DNA of 64,000 nucleotides from JAHEAO01 sp041633555. Its GTDB lineage: Bacteria > Pseudomonadota > Alphaproteobacteria > Rhodobacterales > Rhodobacteraceae. The notes below the pieces were generated by a model. The model did not search any database. It was not told the DNA's origin and saw only the letters and a list, made by a program, of their open reading frames with translations. Positions 32,941 through 42,558 of the stretch are shown here, one piece after another. The translations under genes were made by a program, and so were the position numbers. Position 1 is the stretch's first letter. The number at the start of each line of letters is the position of its first letter. Location: assembly GCA_041633555.1 (NCBI GenBank), contig JBFKFZ010000008.1:1-64000 (forward strand). Direction: 5' to 3'.

Positions 32941-35565
32941 ATGGAGAGAAATCCGATCATCCCTGACGCGGAGGCGCGAATGCTGCGCTGGCCGCTTGGC
33001 TTGACTCGCGCCGGTATGGTAGCCGAGCGGTTGACTCGTGCGTTTTGGCCGCTCACCTCCATCATACTCACCATTCTCGCAGCTTTGATGTTTGGATTGC
33101 AGGACAGCCTGTCGCTGGAATTCGGCTGGGCCGCGGCCGTTCTGTCTATCCTCGGAGCACTCACGGCGTTTGGTTTCGGCATTCGCCGGTTTCGCTGGCC
33201 ATCGCGCGCCGAAGCGCTGGACCGTCTTGATCGTACCCTGCCTGGCCGCCCGATCACCGCGATTCTGGACCAGCAGGTCATCGGCGCACAAGACGCGGAT
33301 TCGCGGGCAGTCTGGAACGCCCATGTTGCCCGCATGGCCGAACGCGCCGCGCGTTCCCGGGCTGTCGAGCCGGACCTGCGGATATCAAATCGCGATCCCT
33401 ATGCGCTGCGCTATGTGGCGGTTCTGGCCTTCGCGATGGCGCTGATTTTTGGCTCAGTATGGCGCGTGGCTTCGGTAGCAGAGCTCGCGCCCTCTGCTGG
33501 CGGTGCCTATGCCGGTGGTCCTGCCTGGGAAGGCTGGATCGAGCCGCCGACCCATACCGGCAAGCCGTCCATCTACCTGGCAGATATCACGCAGGACAGC
33601 CTGCCGGTTCCGGTTGGCAGCCGCATCACATTGCGCCTTTATGGCGAGGTTGGCGTCCTGACGGTTGCTGAAACCGTGTCGGGCAGGACCGAAGAAATAA
33701 CAAGTGCCGCCGATCCATCGCAGGATTTCACCGTCACGCGTTCTGGCACCGTGTCGATCGACGGACCCGGCGGCCGGGCATGGCGGATTGAGATGACTCC
33801 TGACACGTGGCCCACCGTCAGACCCGACGGCGACGTGGAGCGTGGGGTAAACGGGGAAATGCGCCTTCCGTTCAGCGCAGAGGACGACTACGGCGTGATG
33901 GCCGGTACGGCCCGGATCGAACTTGATCTCGCAGCAGTCAATCGCCGCTATGGCAAGATCATCGAACCCGAACCACAAGAGCCCATCCTGTTGGACCTTC
34001 CGATGCCGATCAGCGGCGATCGCAGGGAATTCACCGAATTGCTGATCGAGAACCTCGCTCAGCACCCTTGGGCAACGCTGCCGGTTCGCGTTACGCTGGG
34101 AGTCGAAGATGCGGCCGGCCAAACCGGGTCCTCCGAACCGACGCGGATGATCCTTCCCGGTCGGCGGTTCTTCGACCCTCTGGCCAACGCCTTGATAGAA
34201 CAGCGCAGCGACCTGCTGTGGCATCGCGCCAACGGGCCCCGCACGGCGCAGGTGCTCAGGGCGATCAGCTACCGGCCCGAGGAGATTTTCGACAGTTCGA
34301 CCGCGTATCTGATGCTGCGGGTCGCGATCCGACGTCTGGAAATGGGCATCGAGTACGACCAGCTTTCGACCGAGCGCCGCGACGAGATCGCGCAGGCGCT
34401 TTGGGACATCGCCACGCTGATCGAGGATGGCAACCTGTCCGATGCACTGGAGCGCCTGCGCCGGGCGCAGGACCGCCTCGCCGAAGCAATGGAGCAGGGC
34501 GCGACGAACGAAGAAATTGCCGAACTGATGCAGGAGCTGCGCGAGGCCATGCAGGACTACATGCGTCAGCTGGCGGAACAAAGCCAACAGGACGGCAACC
34601 AGCAGGCACAGAACCAGAACATGCAGGAAATTACCGGCGATCAACTGCAGGAGATGCTGGACCGGTTGCAGGAGCTGATGGAACAGGGCCGCACCGCCGA
34701 AGCGCAGCAGCTTCTGGAACAGCTTCGACAGTTGATGGAGAACATGCAGGTCACTCAGGGCCAGCAGGGGCAAGGTCAGCAGAGCCCGGGCCAGCAGGCG
34801 ATGAATGAGCTTGCCGAAACGCTCCGGCAGCAGCAGGGGCTAAACGATGATACATTTCAGGACCTGCAGGACCAGTTCGGCGAACAAGGCCAACAGGGTC
34901 AGCAACAGCAGGGCCAGCGGGGACAGCAGCAACAAGGGCAGCAGGGTCAGCAAGGTCAGAACGGACAGCAGGGTCAAGGGCCACAGGGGCAACAACGGGG
35001 GCAAAACGGCCAGGGCAGTCAGCCCGGCCAGGGCCAGGGGCATGAAACCGTCCCTGGAAACAACCCAGGTCAGGGCCTGGCCGACCGCCAACTGGCTTTG
35101 CGCAATGAGTTGAGCCGCCAAACCCAGAACCTTCCGGGCGCCGGCACCCCGGGGGGTGACGCCGCGCGCGACGCCCTCGATCGCGCCGGACGGGCGATGG
35201 AGGGCGCCGAAGATGCGCTCAGGGAAGAGGATTTCGCAGGCGCGCTCGACAATCAGGCCGAGGCGATGGAAGCGCTGCGTGAGGGAATGCGGGAATTGGG
35301 CCGGGAACTGGCACAGCAGCAGCAGCAACAGGCCGGTCAGCAGGGAGAGGCCTTCGGTCGGAACGAAAGCCGAAACCAGCGCGATCCGCTTGGCCGCGAC
35401 AGCGGCGCAAATGGCAGGATCGGCACGGACGAGCAGTTGCTGCAGGGTGACGACGTGTATCGCCGGGCCCGAGAATTGCTGGATGAAATTCGCCGCCGTT
35501 CAGGCGAGCAGGAGCGCCCGGATGTCGAACTCGACTACCTCAGGAGATTGCTCGACCGGTTCTAG
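32941..35565 (+). CDS. TIGR02302/DUF4175 family membrane protein, glutamine-rich
   Basis: An 874-residue protein. Residues about 25-75 hold two membrane helices, with a third near 160-178, followed by a periplasmic-type beta-rich region (residues 200-400). A long helical part comes next and then, from about residue 540 to 800, a very glutamine/glycine-rich stretch with repeated QQGQ units. The C-terminus (YRRARELLDEIRRRSGEQERPDVELDYL) closes like TIGR02302 proteins. The family is alphaproteobacterial and of unknown function; the Q-rich part looks like a flexible linker or interaction region. It may be read through from lysA. Confidence 0.85.
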   Translation: MERNPIIPDAEARMLRWPLGLTRAGMVAERLTRAFWPLTSIILTILAALMFGLQDSLSLEFGWAAAVLSILGALTAFGFGIRRFRWPSRAEALDRLDRTLPGRPITAILDQQVIGAQDADSRAVWNAHVARMAERAARSRAVEPDLRISNRDPYALRYVAVLAFAMALIFGSVWRVASVAELAPSAGGAYAGGPAWEGWIEPPTHTGKPSIYLADITQDSLPVPVGSRITLRLYGEVGVLTVAETVSGRTEEITSAADPSQDFTVTRSGTVSIDGPGGRAWRIEMTPDTWPTVRPDGDVERGVNGEMRLPFSAEDDYGVMAGTARIELDLAAVNRRYGKIIEPEPQEPILLDLPMPISGDRREFTELLIENLAQHPWATLPVRVTLGVEDAAGQTGSSEPTRMILPGRRFFDPLANALIEQRSDLLWHRANGPRTAQVLRAISYRPEEIFDSSTAYLMLRVAIRRLEMGIEYDQLSTERRDEIAQALWDIATLIEDGNLSDALERLRRAQDRLAEAMEQGATNEEIAELMQELREAMQDYMRQLAEQSQQDGNQQAQNQNMQEITGDQLQEMLDRLQELMEQGRTAEAQQLLEQLRQLMENMQVTQGQQGQGQQSPGQQAMNELAETLRQQQGLNDDTFQDLQDQFGEQGQQGQQQQGQRGQQQQGQQGQQGQNGQQGQGPQGQQRGQNGQGSQPGQGQGHETVPGNNPGQGLADRQLALRNELSRQTQNLPGAGTPGGDAARDALDRAGRAMEGAEDALREEDFAGALDNQAEAMEALREGMRELGRELAQQQQQQAGQQGEAFGRNESRNQRDPLGRDSGANGRIGTDEQLLQGDDVYRRARELLDEIRRRSGEQERPDVELDYLRRLLDRF

Positions 35566-35643
35566 GGCGTGTTAGCTTCCGCAAAAAACCGGAGTGCCAG
35601 GCGCTTGGTGAGTTCAAGCTCAAGGCCGGAGTCTGCGGTGGGA

Positions 35644-35657
35644 TGGCGGGCCCGCCA
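35644..35657. terminator. GC palindrome between convergent genes
   Basis: TGGCGGGCCCGCCA is a perfect 14-base palindrome in the 120 bases between the convergent ends of the Q-rich protein and the zinc-ribbon gene. It could fold as a 5-bp hairpin on either strand. There is no T-run, so a bidirectional terminator is only possible. Confidence 0.3.
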
Positions 35658-35685
35658 CTTGGCAACAGACACTGGCCTGGCGGGC

Positions 35686-36675
35686 TTAGCCGCTGTCCCC
35701 ACTGACTTGCCCAAGCAGCAACGTCAGTTTTGCAACGGCCTGTTGCAGCAGGCCATCGACCCACAGCCGTAATCCGTTAACGGTATCCACATAGGCTGAC
35801 AGTGCTGGTTCGCCAGCCGGGTAAGCCTCGACGAGGCTCGGGGCGTAGGAATAGACCAGCGCCAGAACGGCAAAGAACAGAACCGCCAGTATGAAGCCGC
35901 GCCGAAATCCGCTGCGGGCGCGCCGTTCCTCCCGTTCTTCCTCGTCTTCTTCATAGCGGTCGGAAGAGGCCGTGAGGGTCGAATTGATCTCTTCTATGTC
36001 GGGCAGCCGGTCGCGCCGTGTCGACGCCGCCACCATTTCCGCAACAGCAATTGCGTCGGCATCATCTTCGGCGTCAGATGGGTCCTCTGTTGGGCCCTCT
36101 TCAGCCTGCTCGCGCATCCTGCCCAATCGCTCGCGAACCGTAGTCTTGTCGTCGCCCGAATCCAGCCCAAGATCCGGCTGCGTTTCCAGGATTCCGGCCT
36201 CTTCGGCCCGTTCGGCAGTTTCCCGAGCGGCTTCTTCGCGCAGAATGTCGGCAACTTCGGGGTCAAGGGGGCGAGGCGTTAGGCTGGGCTTCTCCGAGTC
36301 GTCCGCGGCTTCGTCAGCCTCGGTATCTTCATCTTCCTCGTCGGCCTCATCTTCAGGTAGATGCTCTGACCCGGCCTCGATCGTGGCGCCCGGCCGATCT
36401 TCGGGCAGATGATCCACATCGTCACTGGGCTCATCTTCTGGCAAATGCTCTTCATCCGCCTCGGCAATAACGGCTTCCGCGGGGCGATCCTCGTCGTTAC
36501 TGGGTTTGCCCGTCACCTCGGCAACGTCTTGGTCTTTGGTGGTGCGATCCGGGCTTGCAGCACGCTGAAACCATGTATGGCCGCAGTTGGAGCATTGTAC
36601 GTCGCGGCCGATGTCGGGGATAACGCTGCCATCCACCTCGTACTGCGCGCCGCAATTGGGACAAATTAGCCTCAT
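35686..36675 (-). CDS. MJ0042-type zinc-ribbon protein with acidic linker and one membrane helix
   Basis: A 329-residue protein. The first 36 residues are a zinc ribbon of the MJ0042 type: CPNC near the start and CSNC about 20 residues on (LICPNCGAQYEVDG and VQCSNCGHTWF). A long, very acidic linker follows, with three copies of an HLPED motif in residues about 75-125. A basic patch (RRARSGFRRG) and one membrane helix (FILAVLFFAVLALVYSYAP, near 270-288) come before a short tail. The start is ATG 36675, after AAAGGG. Function unknown. The gene lies divergent to ftsE, an arrangement I associate with Rhodobacterales. Confidence 0.75.
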   Translation of the reverse strand: MRLICPNCGAQYEVDGSVIPDIGRDVQCSNCGHTWFQRAASPDRTTKDQDVAEVTGKPSNDEDRPAEAVIAEADEEHLPEDEPSDDVDHLPEDRPGATIEAGSEHLPEDEADEEDEDTEADEAADDSEKPSLTPRPLDPEVADILREEAARETAERAEEAGILETQPDLGLDSGDDKTTVRERLGRMREQAEEGPTEDPSDAEDDADAIAVAEMVAASTRRDRLPDIEEINSTLTASSDRYEEDEEEREERRARSGFRRGFILAVLFFAVLALVYSYAPSLVEAYPAGEPALSAYVDTVNGLRLWVDGLLQQAVAKLTLLLGQVSGDSG

Positions 36676-36865
36676 GCTGCCCTTTCGACTACCTCTGCAA
36701 CCCCGATAGCTCACCTTGTTTGCGCAGTGTTTGGGGTTACCTGCTTCATTTTTTGATTTTTCTAGCAAAGCCCGGAGCACAATCCAAGCATTTGCGCTCC
36801 AGCCAATTGAATCACCCGCCGGCGTGAGGCAAAACTGTCGCGGCAGGCAGAGGGCACAATCGACC

Positions 36866-37537
36866 GTGATCAAGCTGGAAAACGTCACCTACGGCTTCGG
36901 CCCAGCCGAATTGCTGTCCGACATCACCTTGCTACTTCAACCCGGCTCGTTTCATTTCCTGACCGGGCCAAGCGGGTCCGGGAAGACCACGCTCTTGAGG
37001 CTCTGCTATTCTGACTTAACGCCGACTTCGGGCCACGTATACCTGTTCGAAAAGGATGCCAGTTCTCTCTCTCGCGATGAGGTCGCGCGCGTGCGCCGCC
37101 GGATCGGCGTCGTGCATCAGGATTGCCAGTTTCTTGACCACCTGCCGATCGCCGAGAACGTTGCGCTGCCGCTGGCTGCTGCAGACAGGCGGGACGAGAC
37201 CAACGATCTCGCCGAGCTTCTGGCCTGGGTCGGGCTCTCGGGCCGCGCAGGGGCATTGCCGCCCGAGCTGTCGGGGGGCGAACGGCAGCGGGCAGCACTC
37301 GCGCGGGCGGTGATCATGTCGCCTGACGTGGTGATCGCGGATGAACCGACGGGCAATGTCGACTGGGAAATGTCGTTGCGGCTGCTTACGCTGCTGGTTG
37401 AGCTGAACAAGATGGGCAAGACGATCCTGATCGCCACGCATGACCTGAACCTGATTCGCAGCGCGAAGGCGCAAGTCGCGGCGCGAGTACTGCGGATTCG
37501 CGACCGTCAGATTCAGCTTGCCGGGGCCGACTTGTGA
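36866..37537 (+). CDS. ftsE: Cell division ATP-binding protein FtsE
   Basis: A 223-residue ABC ATPase that with FtsX controls peptidoglycan hydrolases at the division septum. Walker A is GPSGSGKTTLLRL, the signature LSGGERQRAALARA, Walker B VVIADEPTGNVD and the switch histidine THD. I start it at GTG 36866 (VIKLENVTYGFG); upstream in-frame ATG 36716 would add 50 residues without family likeness. The stop of ftsE overlaps the GTG of ftsX. The 190 bases upstream separate it from the zinc-ribbon gene. Confidence 0.93.
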   Translation: MIKLENVTYGFGPAELLSDITLLLQPGSFHFLTGPSGSGKTTLLRLCYSDLTPTSGHVYLFEKDASSLSRDEVARVRRRIGVVHQDCQFLDHLPIAENVALPLAAADRRDETNDLAELLAWVGLSGRAGALPPELSGGERQRAALARAVIMSPDVVIADEPTGNVDWEMSLRLLTLLVELNKMGKTILIATHDLNLIRSAKAQVAARVLRIRDRQIQLAGADL

Positions 37538-38433
37538 GCCGTTTTGCGCTGCCCGCCCTGCTGCGGGCCAATTCTCAGGCTGATCGCGTTGTCCCGCCAT
37601 CAGGGTTTACCGCGCGGCTGACGACCTTTTCCGCAGGGGCCATGGCTTTTTTGGCGGTCTTCGCACTGGCTTTGACCTTTGCCACGGGGCGACTGGCGGA
37701 TCGCTGGGGTCAGGAACTGGCTCGCACCGCCACGGTCAGGATCTCGGCACCGGCAGGTCAGGTGGCCGCTCAGACCGCCGCCGTGCTGGCAGTGCTAGAA
37801 ACCACACCGGGCGTTGCGTCGGCGCGGGCTCTCGGTGACCTCGAAGAGCGTGCCCTGCTGGAGCCTTGGTTTGGCCCCGACCTGCCGCTGGATACGCTGC
37901 CGATCCCGCAACTCGTCGAGATCTTCGAAACCGCTGAAGGTCTGGATGCCGACGGCCTGCGCTTGCGGTTGCAGGCCGAAGCGCCCGGCGCGGTGCTCGA
38001 CGACCACACGCGTTGGCGCGCACCGCTGGTTGGCGCGGCGGAGCGTATCAGGACGCTTGGCCTGATGGCGATCCTCCTGATTGCCGCCACAACGGCGGCG
38101 ATGGTTGCACTTGCGGCCAACTCGGCTCTGGCCGCCAGCGGTCAGGTGATCCGCGTTCTGCGTCTTGTCGGCGCACTCGACCGATACATCGCCCGGGCCT
38201 TCGTTCGCCGTTTCATGCTGCGCGCGCTTGGCGGTGCCGCTGCGGGAACGTTGCTTGGCGCCGTCGTCATCGCATTGATCCCCGAGGCGCATACGCCGAA
38301 CGGCTTCCTGACCGGCCTTGGCTTTCAGGGAGCAGAGTGGCTTTGGCTGCTGACTCTGCCGCTGGGCGCCGCTATCGTTGCCTTCGTTGCCACGCGTATT
38401 GCCGCCTTCCGTTCCTTGCGAAAGCTGACTTGA
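37534..38433 (+). CDS. ftsX: Cell division permease FtsX
   Basis: A 299-residue protein with the FtsX layout: cytoplasmic start, one helix (about residues 34-54), a periplasmic domain of about 115 residues (LARTATVRISAPAG onwards), and three C-terminal helices. It forms the membrane half of FtsEX. Start GTG 37534 overlaps ftsE (GTGA), and its TGA overlaps the plsC ATG, so ftsE-ftsX-plsC is one operon. Confidence 0.92.
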   Translation: MSRFALPALLRANSQADRVVPPSGFTARLTTFSAGAMAFLAVFALALTFATGRLADRWGQELARTATVRISAPAGQVAAQTAAVLAVLETTPGVASARALGDLEERALLEPWFGPDLPLDTLPIPQLVEIFETAEGLDADGLRLRLQAEAPGAVLDDHTRWRAPLVGAAERIRTLGLMAILLIAATTAAMVALAANSALAASGQVIRVLRLVGALDRYIARAFVRRFMLRALGGAAAGTLLGAVVIALIPEAHTPNGFLTGLGFQGAEWLWLLTLPLGAAIVAFVATRIAAFRSLRKLT

Positions 38434-39158
38434 TGCTGAAATCGGCCCAATGGCTCCGCTCGCTGATCTTCATCGTCCAGATGTATCTGGCGATGTTCCT
38501 GATGGCGCTCTTCTTTACGCCACTGGCCGTCTGGAAGCGCGACTGGGCCTTTCGCGGCATCCATACCTATTGCCGCTGGGTGCGCTGGACGGCAAGCTGG
38601 ATGGTCGGGCTGAAGTCCGAAGTGCGCGGTGAGGTCCCGACCGACGAAGTGCTGCTGGCGTCGAAACATCAGAGCTTCTTTGACATCATCATCATCGTTT
38701 CGGCCGTACCGCGCCCCAAATTCGTAATGAAGAAAGAGATCCAGTGGGCACCAATTGTCGGTTATTTTGCGAAGCGGATCGGCTGTATCGCGGTGGACCG
38801 AGGCAAGCGCAGCCTGGCGATCAAACAGATGGTGGCGGATGTGAAATCGGGCGCGCAGTTTCCTGGACAGCTGATCATCTTTCCGCAAGGCACCAGGGTC
38901 GCGGCAGGCGCATCGAAGCCCTACAAGATTGGCACGGGTGTGCTCTACCGCGAGACCAAACAGGATTGCGTTCCCGCCGCGACCAATGTCGGTGTCTTCT
39001 GGCGACGGCACGGGATCATGCGCCATCCGGGTCTCGCGGTTGTGGAGTTCCTGCCGCGCATCAAATCCGGTCTCAAGATCGAGTTGTTCATGGAAGAACT
39101 CGAAACCGCGATCGAGGATGCATCGAATCGGCTGATGGCAGAGGCTGGGTTCAAGTGA
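38433..39158 (+). CDS. 1-acyl-glycerol-3-phosphate acyltransferase, PlsC type
   Basis: A 241-residue membrane-bound acyltransferase that adds the second acyl chain to lysophosphatidic acid. One N-terminal hydrophobic segment is followed by the catalytic HX4D box (KHQSFFD, about residues 75-80), the GCIAVDRG strand and motif III, which reads FPQGTR where the textbook form is FPEGTR. Q at this position occurs in other members of this group as far as I recall. Coupled to ftsX, linking phospholipid synthesis to the division operon. Confidence 0.88.
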   Translation: MLKSAQWLRSLIFIVQMYLAMFLMALFFTPLAVWKRDWAFRGIHTYCRWVRWTASWMVGLKSEVRGEVPTDEVLLASKHQSFFDIIIIVSAVPRPKFVMKKEIQWAPIVGYFAKRIGCIAVDRGKRSLAIKQMVADVKSGAQFPGQLIIFPQGTRVAAGASKPYKIGTGVLYRETKQDCVPAATNVGVFWRRHGIMRHPGLAVVEFLPRIKSGLKIELFMEELETAIEDASNRLMAEAGFK

Positions 39159-39168
39159 GTCGTCAGGC

Positions 39169-39829
39169 ATGAAAGCGATTGAAACGCTTGAAGACCTGCA
39201 GGCTCTCAACGGAGCGCCTCCCGAGACCGCGTTGCGAAAGGTTGCCACGCGTCTGACGCCGGAATATGGCGCATGGATCGCGGTCGCGCTTTTGCATCCT
39301 TTCAAGCGTCGGACTGGAAGGAACTGATGCGTCGCCACGTGGCGATGATGGCCCGGTTGTCACACCGCTTGATGATCGGACCCTCATCCTGCCGGACTGG
39401 CGCGGGAATCAGCGGCTGGCTTCCCTGCGAAACATCGTCCGCGATCCGCGCGTGTCGCTGATGTTTCTGGTGCCGGGGTCGTCGAATGTGATCCGGATCA
39501 ACGGCCAGGCGAAGATCACTGCCGAGCTAGATATGTGAGCCCGGTTCGCCCGTAAGCAGATTCTGCCGGCCACGGTCATCGTGGTAAATATCGAAGTGGT
39601 CTACAGCCAGTGTTTGCGCGCGATAATGCGATCGGGGCTTTGGACCTCGGGTGACAAGAGCGAAGGGCTGCCGACCGTCGGGCAAATTCTGGCAACCCTG
39701 ACCGACGGTGCCGTGGGCGGCGAAACCTATGATGCCGAATGGGTGGAACGCGCCCGAAAGGCGATGTGGCAGGTCAGGCTGCCAGCGCCTTGGAACCCAT
39801 TTCGAGGTATTTCTGGCGCCGGTGCTTGA
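39169..39829 (+). pseudogene. Broken PPOX-type FMN-binding protein (MSMEG_1061-like)
   Basis: Three readable pieces together make one protein like the pyridoxamine-5'-phosphate-oxidase-related MSMEG_1061 family. The first frame (from ATG 39169) reads KAIETLEDLQALNGAPPETA up to YGAWIA. Then the frame shifts near 39280-39283, where one extra G in GCGG would explain it, and SRFCILSSVGLEGTDASPRG and LPDWRGNQRLASLRNIVRD follow. That frame stops at TGA 39536-39538 in the middle of the domain (GAG CTA GAT ATG TGA), then continues ARFARKQILPATVIVV. The C-terminus ends near AMWQ at 39772; the next in-frame stop is at 39829, inside accA. Two independent lesions make function improbable; sequencing error in both is possible. 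Confidence 0.85.
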
Positions 39830-40736
39830 CCAGTTCATCCGGCTTTTTCTTGGCCAGGTCCTTCAGCATCGCCTCGAGTGCCTTGCCGACATCGGCGATC
39901 GCGGCCTTGCGATTGCGTTGCGCGCCGCCAACCGGTTCAGTGACGATACGATCGATCACCCCGAGCTTCAGAAGGTCCTGTGCGGTCAATCGTAGCGCCT
40001 CGGCAGCCTCGCGCATTTTCTCGGCGTCCTTCCACAGGATGCTGGCACAACCTTCGGGACTGATCACCGAGTAGATCGAATGCTCCAGCATTGCGACGGT
40101 GTTGGCGGTGGCGAAGGCCACCGCGCCGCCTGATCCGCCCTCGCCGATGATGACAGAGATCAATGGCACTTTCACTTCCAGGCATTTCTGGGTGGAGCGC
40201 GCGATGGCCTCTGACTGGCCGCGTTCTTCGGCACCCTTGCCAGGATAGGCGCCGGGCGTATCGACAAGCGTGATGATCGGCAGGCCGAACCGGTCGGCAA
40301 TATCCATCAGCCGGATCGCCTTGCGATAACCCTCGGGACGGGCCATGCCGAAATTGCGTTCGATCCTGGTCTTGGTGTCGTTACCCTTCTCATGGCCGAT
40401 GACCATGACTGGCGTACCGCCCAGCCGGGCGAGCCCGCCCATCACCGAGTGATCGTCTGCAAAATTCCGGTCACCGGCCAAAGGCGTGTATTCGGTGAAA
40501 AGGGCTTCGATGTAATCCTTGCAGTGCGGTCGGTCCGGATGCCGGGCCACCTGGCATTTCCGCCACGGGTCGAGCGACCGGTAGATGTCGCGCAACATTG
40601 TTTCGGCCTTCTTATCGAGAGCTGCGGCTTCCTTTTCTACATCCATTTCCTTGTTGGCCCGCGCCAATGCACGCAACTCCTCGGCCTTGCCTTCGATTTC
40701 AGCCAGCGGTTTCTCGAATTCGAGGTAGTTGGTCAT
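39774..40736 (-). CDS. accA: Acetyl-CoA carboxylase carboxyltransferase subunit alpha
   Basis: A 320-residue subunit of the biotin-dependent enzyme that makes malonyl-CoA for fatty acid synthesis. Typical segments are EFEKPLAEIEGKAEELR at the start, DPWRKCQVARHPDRPHC, GHEKGNDTKTRIERNFGM and the oxyanion-forming VIIGEGGSGGAVAF. ATG 40736 (MTNYLEFEKPL) is chosen over the longer frame to 40826, whose extra residues are not family-like. Its 3' end abuts the broken PPOX gene. Confidence 0.96.
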   Translation of the reverse strand: MTNYLEFEKPLAEIEGKAEELRALARANKEMDVEKEAAALDKKAETMLRDIYRSLDPWRKCQVARHPDRPHCKDYIEALFTEYTPLAGDRNFADDHSVMGGLARLGGTPVMVIGHEKGNDTKTRIERNFGMARPEGYRKAIRLMDIADRFGLPIITLVDTPGAYPGKGAEERGQSEAIARSTQKCLEVKVPLISVIIGEGGSGGAVAFATANTVAMLEHSIYSVISPEGCASILWKDAEKMREAAEALRLTAQDLLKLGVIDRIVTEPVGGAQRNRKAAIADVGKALEAMLKDLAKKKPDELVKHRRQKYLEMGSKALAA

Positions 40737-40959
40737 ACTGCGCTCCGGTGCCCTGTTGCCCGGCATTATATGGCCGGTGGAAGGAATAGATGCAACATCG
40801 TCTGCCGCTCGCACGCTTTGGCACAAGTCTTGGTAGGCGCCGGGTTTTTAGGCTTGGATATCAACGACCTTGACATCAATCCGGGCAGCCGCGCTAATCA
40901 CGTCATGGGCAGGACCGGCACGACCGCAACCTGCCGCCATTCTTACCAGGGGGTTATCA

Positions 40960-42558
40960 ATGCTACACGTCCCAAGAGTATTTGCTGCCGCGTCAGTGGC
41001 GCTGTTCGCCGGGCTGACACCACCCGCCGTTCAGGCCGAAACGCCGGCCGACACGCTGGTCATGGCGTGGTCGATTGACGATGTGATCTCGCTCGATCCG
41101 GCCGAAGTCTTTGAATTCACCGCCTCTGAGATCCTTGGCAACAGCTATCAGGGTCTGATCGGCTACAATGTCGAGAATGTCTCCGAGATTTTCGGTGTGA
41201 TCGCCGAAAGCTGGGAGGTCGCACCCGATGGTCTGTCGATCAGCTTCAAGATCCGCGAGGGCATGAAGTTTGCTTCCGGGAATCCGATCACCGCCGACGA
41301 CGTGGTGTTCTCGCTCACCCGCGCCATCAAGCTCGACAAGTCGCCGGCTTTCATCCTGACCCAGTTTGGCCTGAATGCCGACAATGTCGATGAGATGGTC
41401 GTCAAGACCGATGACAACACCGTCCAGTTCAAGATGGACAAGGCCTATGCGCCGACGCTGGTGCTGTATTGCCTGACTGCCACGGTCGGCTTCATCGTGG
41501 ATCAGAAGTTGGCGATGGAAAACGAAGTGGACGGGGATTTCGGCTATAACTGGCTGAAGACCGCCTATGCAGGCTCAGGCGCTTTCACGATCCGCGAATG
41601 GCGTGCAAATGAGGTTGTCGTAATGGAACGCAACGACAACTATTCCGGCGAGGCCGCGCCGATGGCGCGCGCGATCTACCGTCATATCCCGGAAACCTCG
41701 ACCCAGCGCCTGCTGCTGGAGAAGGGCGACATCGACATCGCACGCAACCTCGGCGCCGAAGAGATTCAGGCGCTGGCCGACAATCCGGATATCGTGATCG
41801 ACAGCGGTGTGAAAGGGGCTGTCTACTATCTCGGTCTCAGCCAGAAGAACGAGTTCCTTTCGAAGCCCGAAGTGCGTCAGGCGATGAAATACCTGGTCGA
41901 TTATCAGACTATCGCCGACACGATCATGAAGGGCAAGGTGACGGTGCATCAGGCTTTCCTGCCCAAGGGTTTCCTGGGAGTGCTGGAGGAAACACCGTTC
42001 GAGCTGAATGTCGAGAAGGCCAAGGAACTTCTGGCTGCCGCCGGGGTTCCGGACGGGTTCAAGGTGACGATGGACACCCGCAACACGCCTGACATCACCA
42101 GCATCGCGCAGGCGATCCAGCAGACGATGGCGCTGGCGGGTATCGAGATCGAGCTGATCCCGGGCGATGGTCAGCAGACCCTGACCAAGTACCGCGCGCG
42201 CAACCACGACATCTATATCGGTCGCTGGGGACCCGACTATCAGGACCCGCATACCAACGCCGATACCTTTGCGCGCAACCCCGACAATTCGGATGATGCG
42301 GCCTCCAAGCCGCTCGCCTGGCGGAATTCCTGGGAGATCCCCGAGATGACTGCACTTGCCGATGCCGCCGTGCTGGAAGCCGATGCCGACAAACGGGCCG
42401 AAATGTATCTGGCCATTCAGAAGGATCACCAGCAGGTGTCCCCCTTCGTGATCATGTTCCAGGATATCGAGGTCATGGGCCGCCGCGCCAATGTCAAAGG
42501 CTTTGTCGTCGGCCCGTCCTTCAATGACAACTCGTTCAAGGCCGTTACCAAGGAATGA
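40960..42558 (+). CDS. Peptide ABC transporter substrate-binding protein
   Basis: A 532-residue family 5 extracellular binding protein. A signal peptide (VFAAASVALFAGLTPPAVQA) is followed by the family pattern TLVMAWSIDDVISLDPAEVFE, KIREGMKFASGNPITADDVVFS and, later, RNHDIYIGRWGPDYQDPHTN, which lines the ligand pocket. It delivers di/oligopeptides (or possibly nickel or opines) to the membrane complex encoded next. The gene starts at ATG 40960; its stop overlaps the next start by four bases. First gene of a six-gene operon. Confidence 0.9.
   Translation: MLHVPRVFAAASVALFAGLTPPAVQAETPADTLVMAWSIDDVISLDPAEVFEFTASEILGNSYQGLIGYNVENVSEIFGVIAESWEVAPDGLSISFKIREGMKFASGNPITADDVVFSLTRAIKLDKSPAFILTQFGLNADNVDEMVVKTDDNTVQFKMDKAYAPTLVLYCLTATVGFIVDQKLAMENEVDGDFGYNWLKTAYAGSGAFTIREWRANEVVVMERNDNYSGEAAPMARAIYRHIPETSTQRLLLEKGDIDIARNLGAEEIQALADNPDIVIDSGVKGAVYYLGLSQKNEFLSKPEVRQAMKYLVDYQTIADTIMKGKVTVHQAFLPKGFLGVLEETPFELNVEKAKELLAAAGVPDGFKVTMDTRNTPDITSIAQAIQQTMALAGIEIELIPGDGQQTLTKYRARNHDIYIGRWGPDYQDPHTNADTFARNPDNSDDAASKPLAWRNSWEIPEMTALADAAVLEADADKRAEMYLAIQKDHQQVSPFVIMFQDIEVMGRRANVKGFVVGPSFNDNSFKAVTKE

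Noticed and set aside
33454..34773. Minus-strand frame of 439 residues in the Q-rich protein
   Set aside because: Low-complexity shadow of the glutamine codons on the other strand; no start signal or motif.
34740..35060. Possible tandem DNA repeat or CRISPR-like array
   Set aside because: The repeat is CAG/CAA codon reiteration inside a coding frame, without regular repeat-spacer structure.
39169..39538. Two separate small genes instead of one broken gene
   Set aside because: The pieces join into one known domain in order, which fits a single damaged gene better than two new ones.
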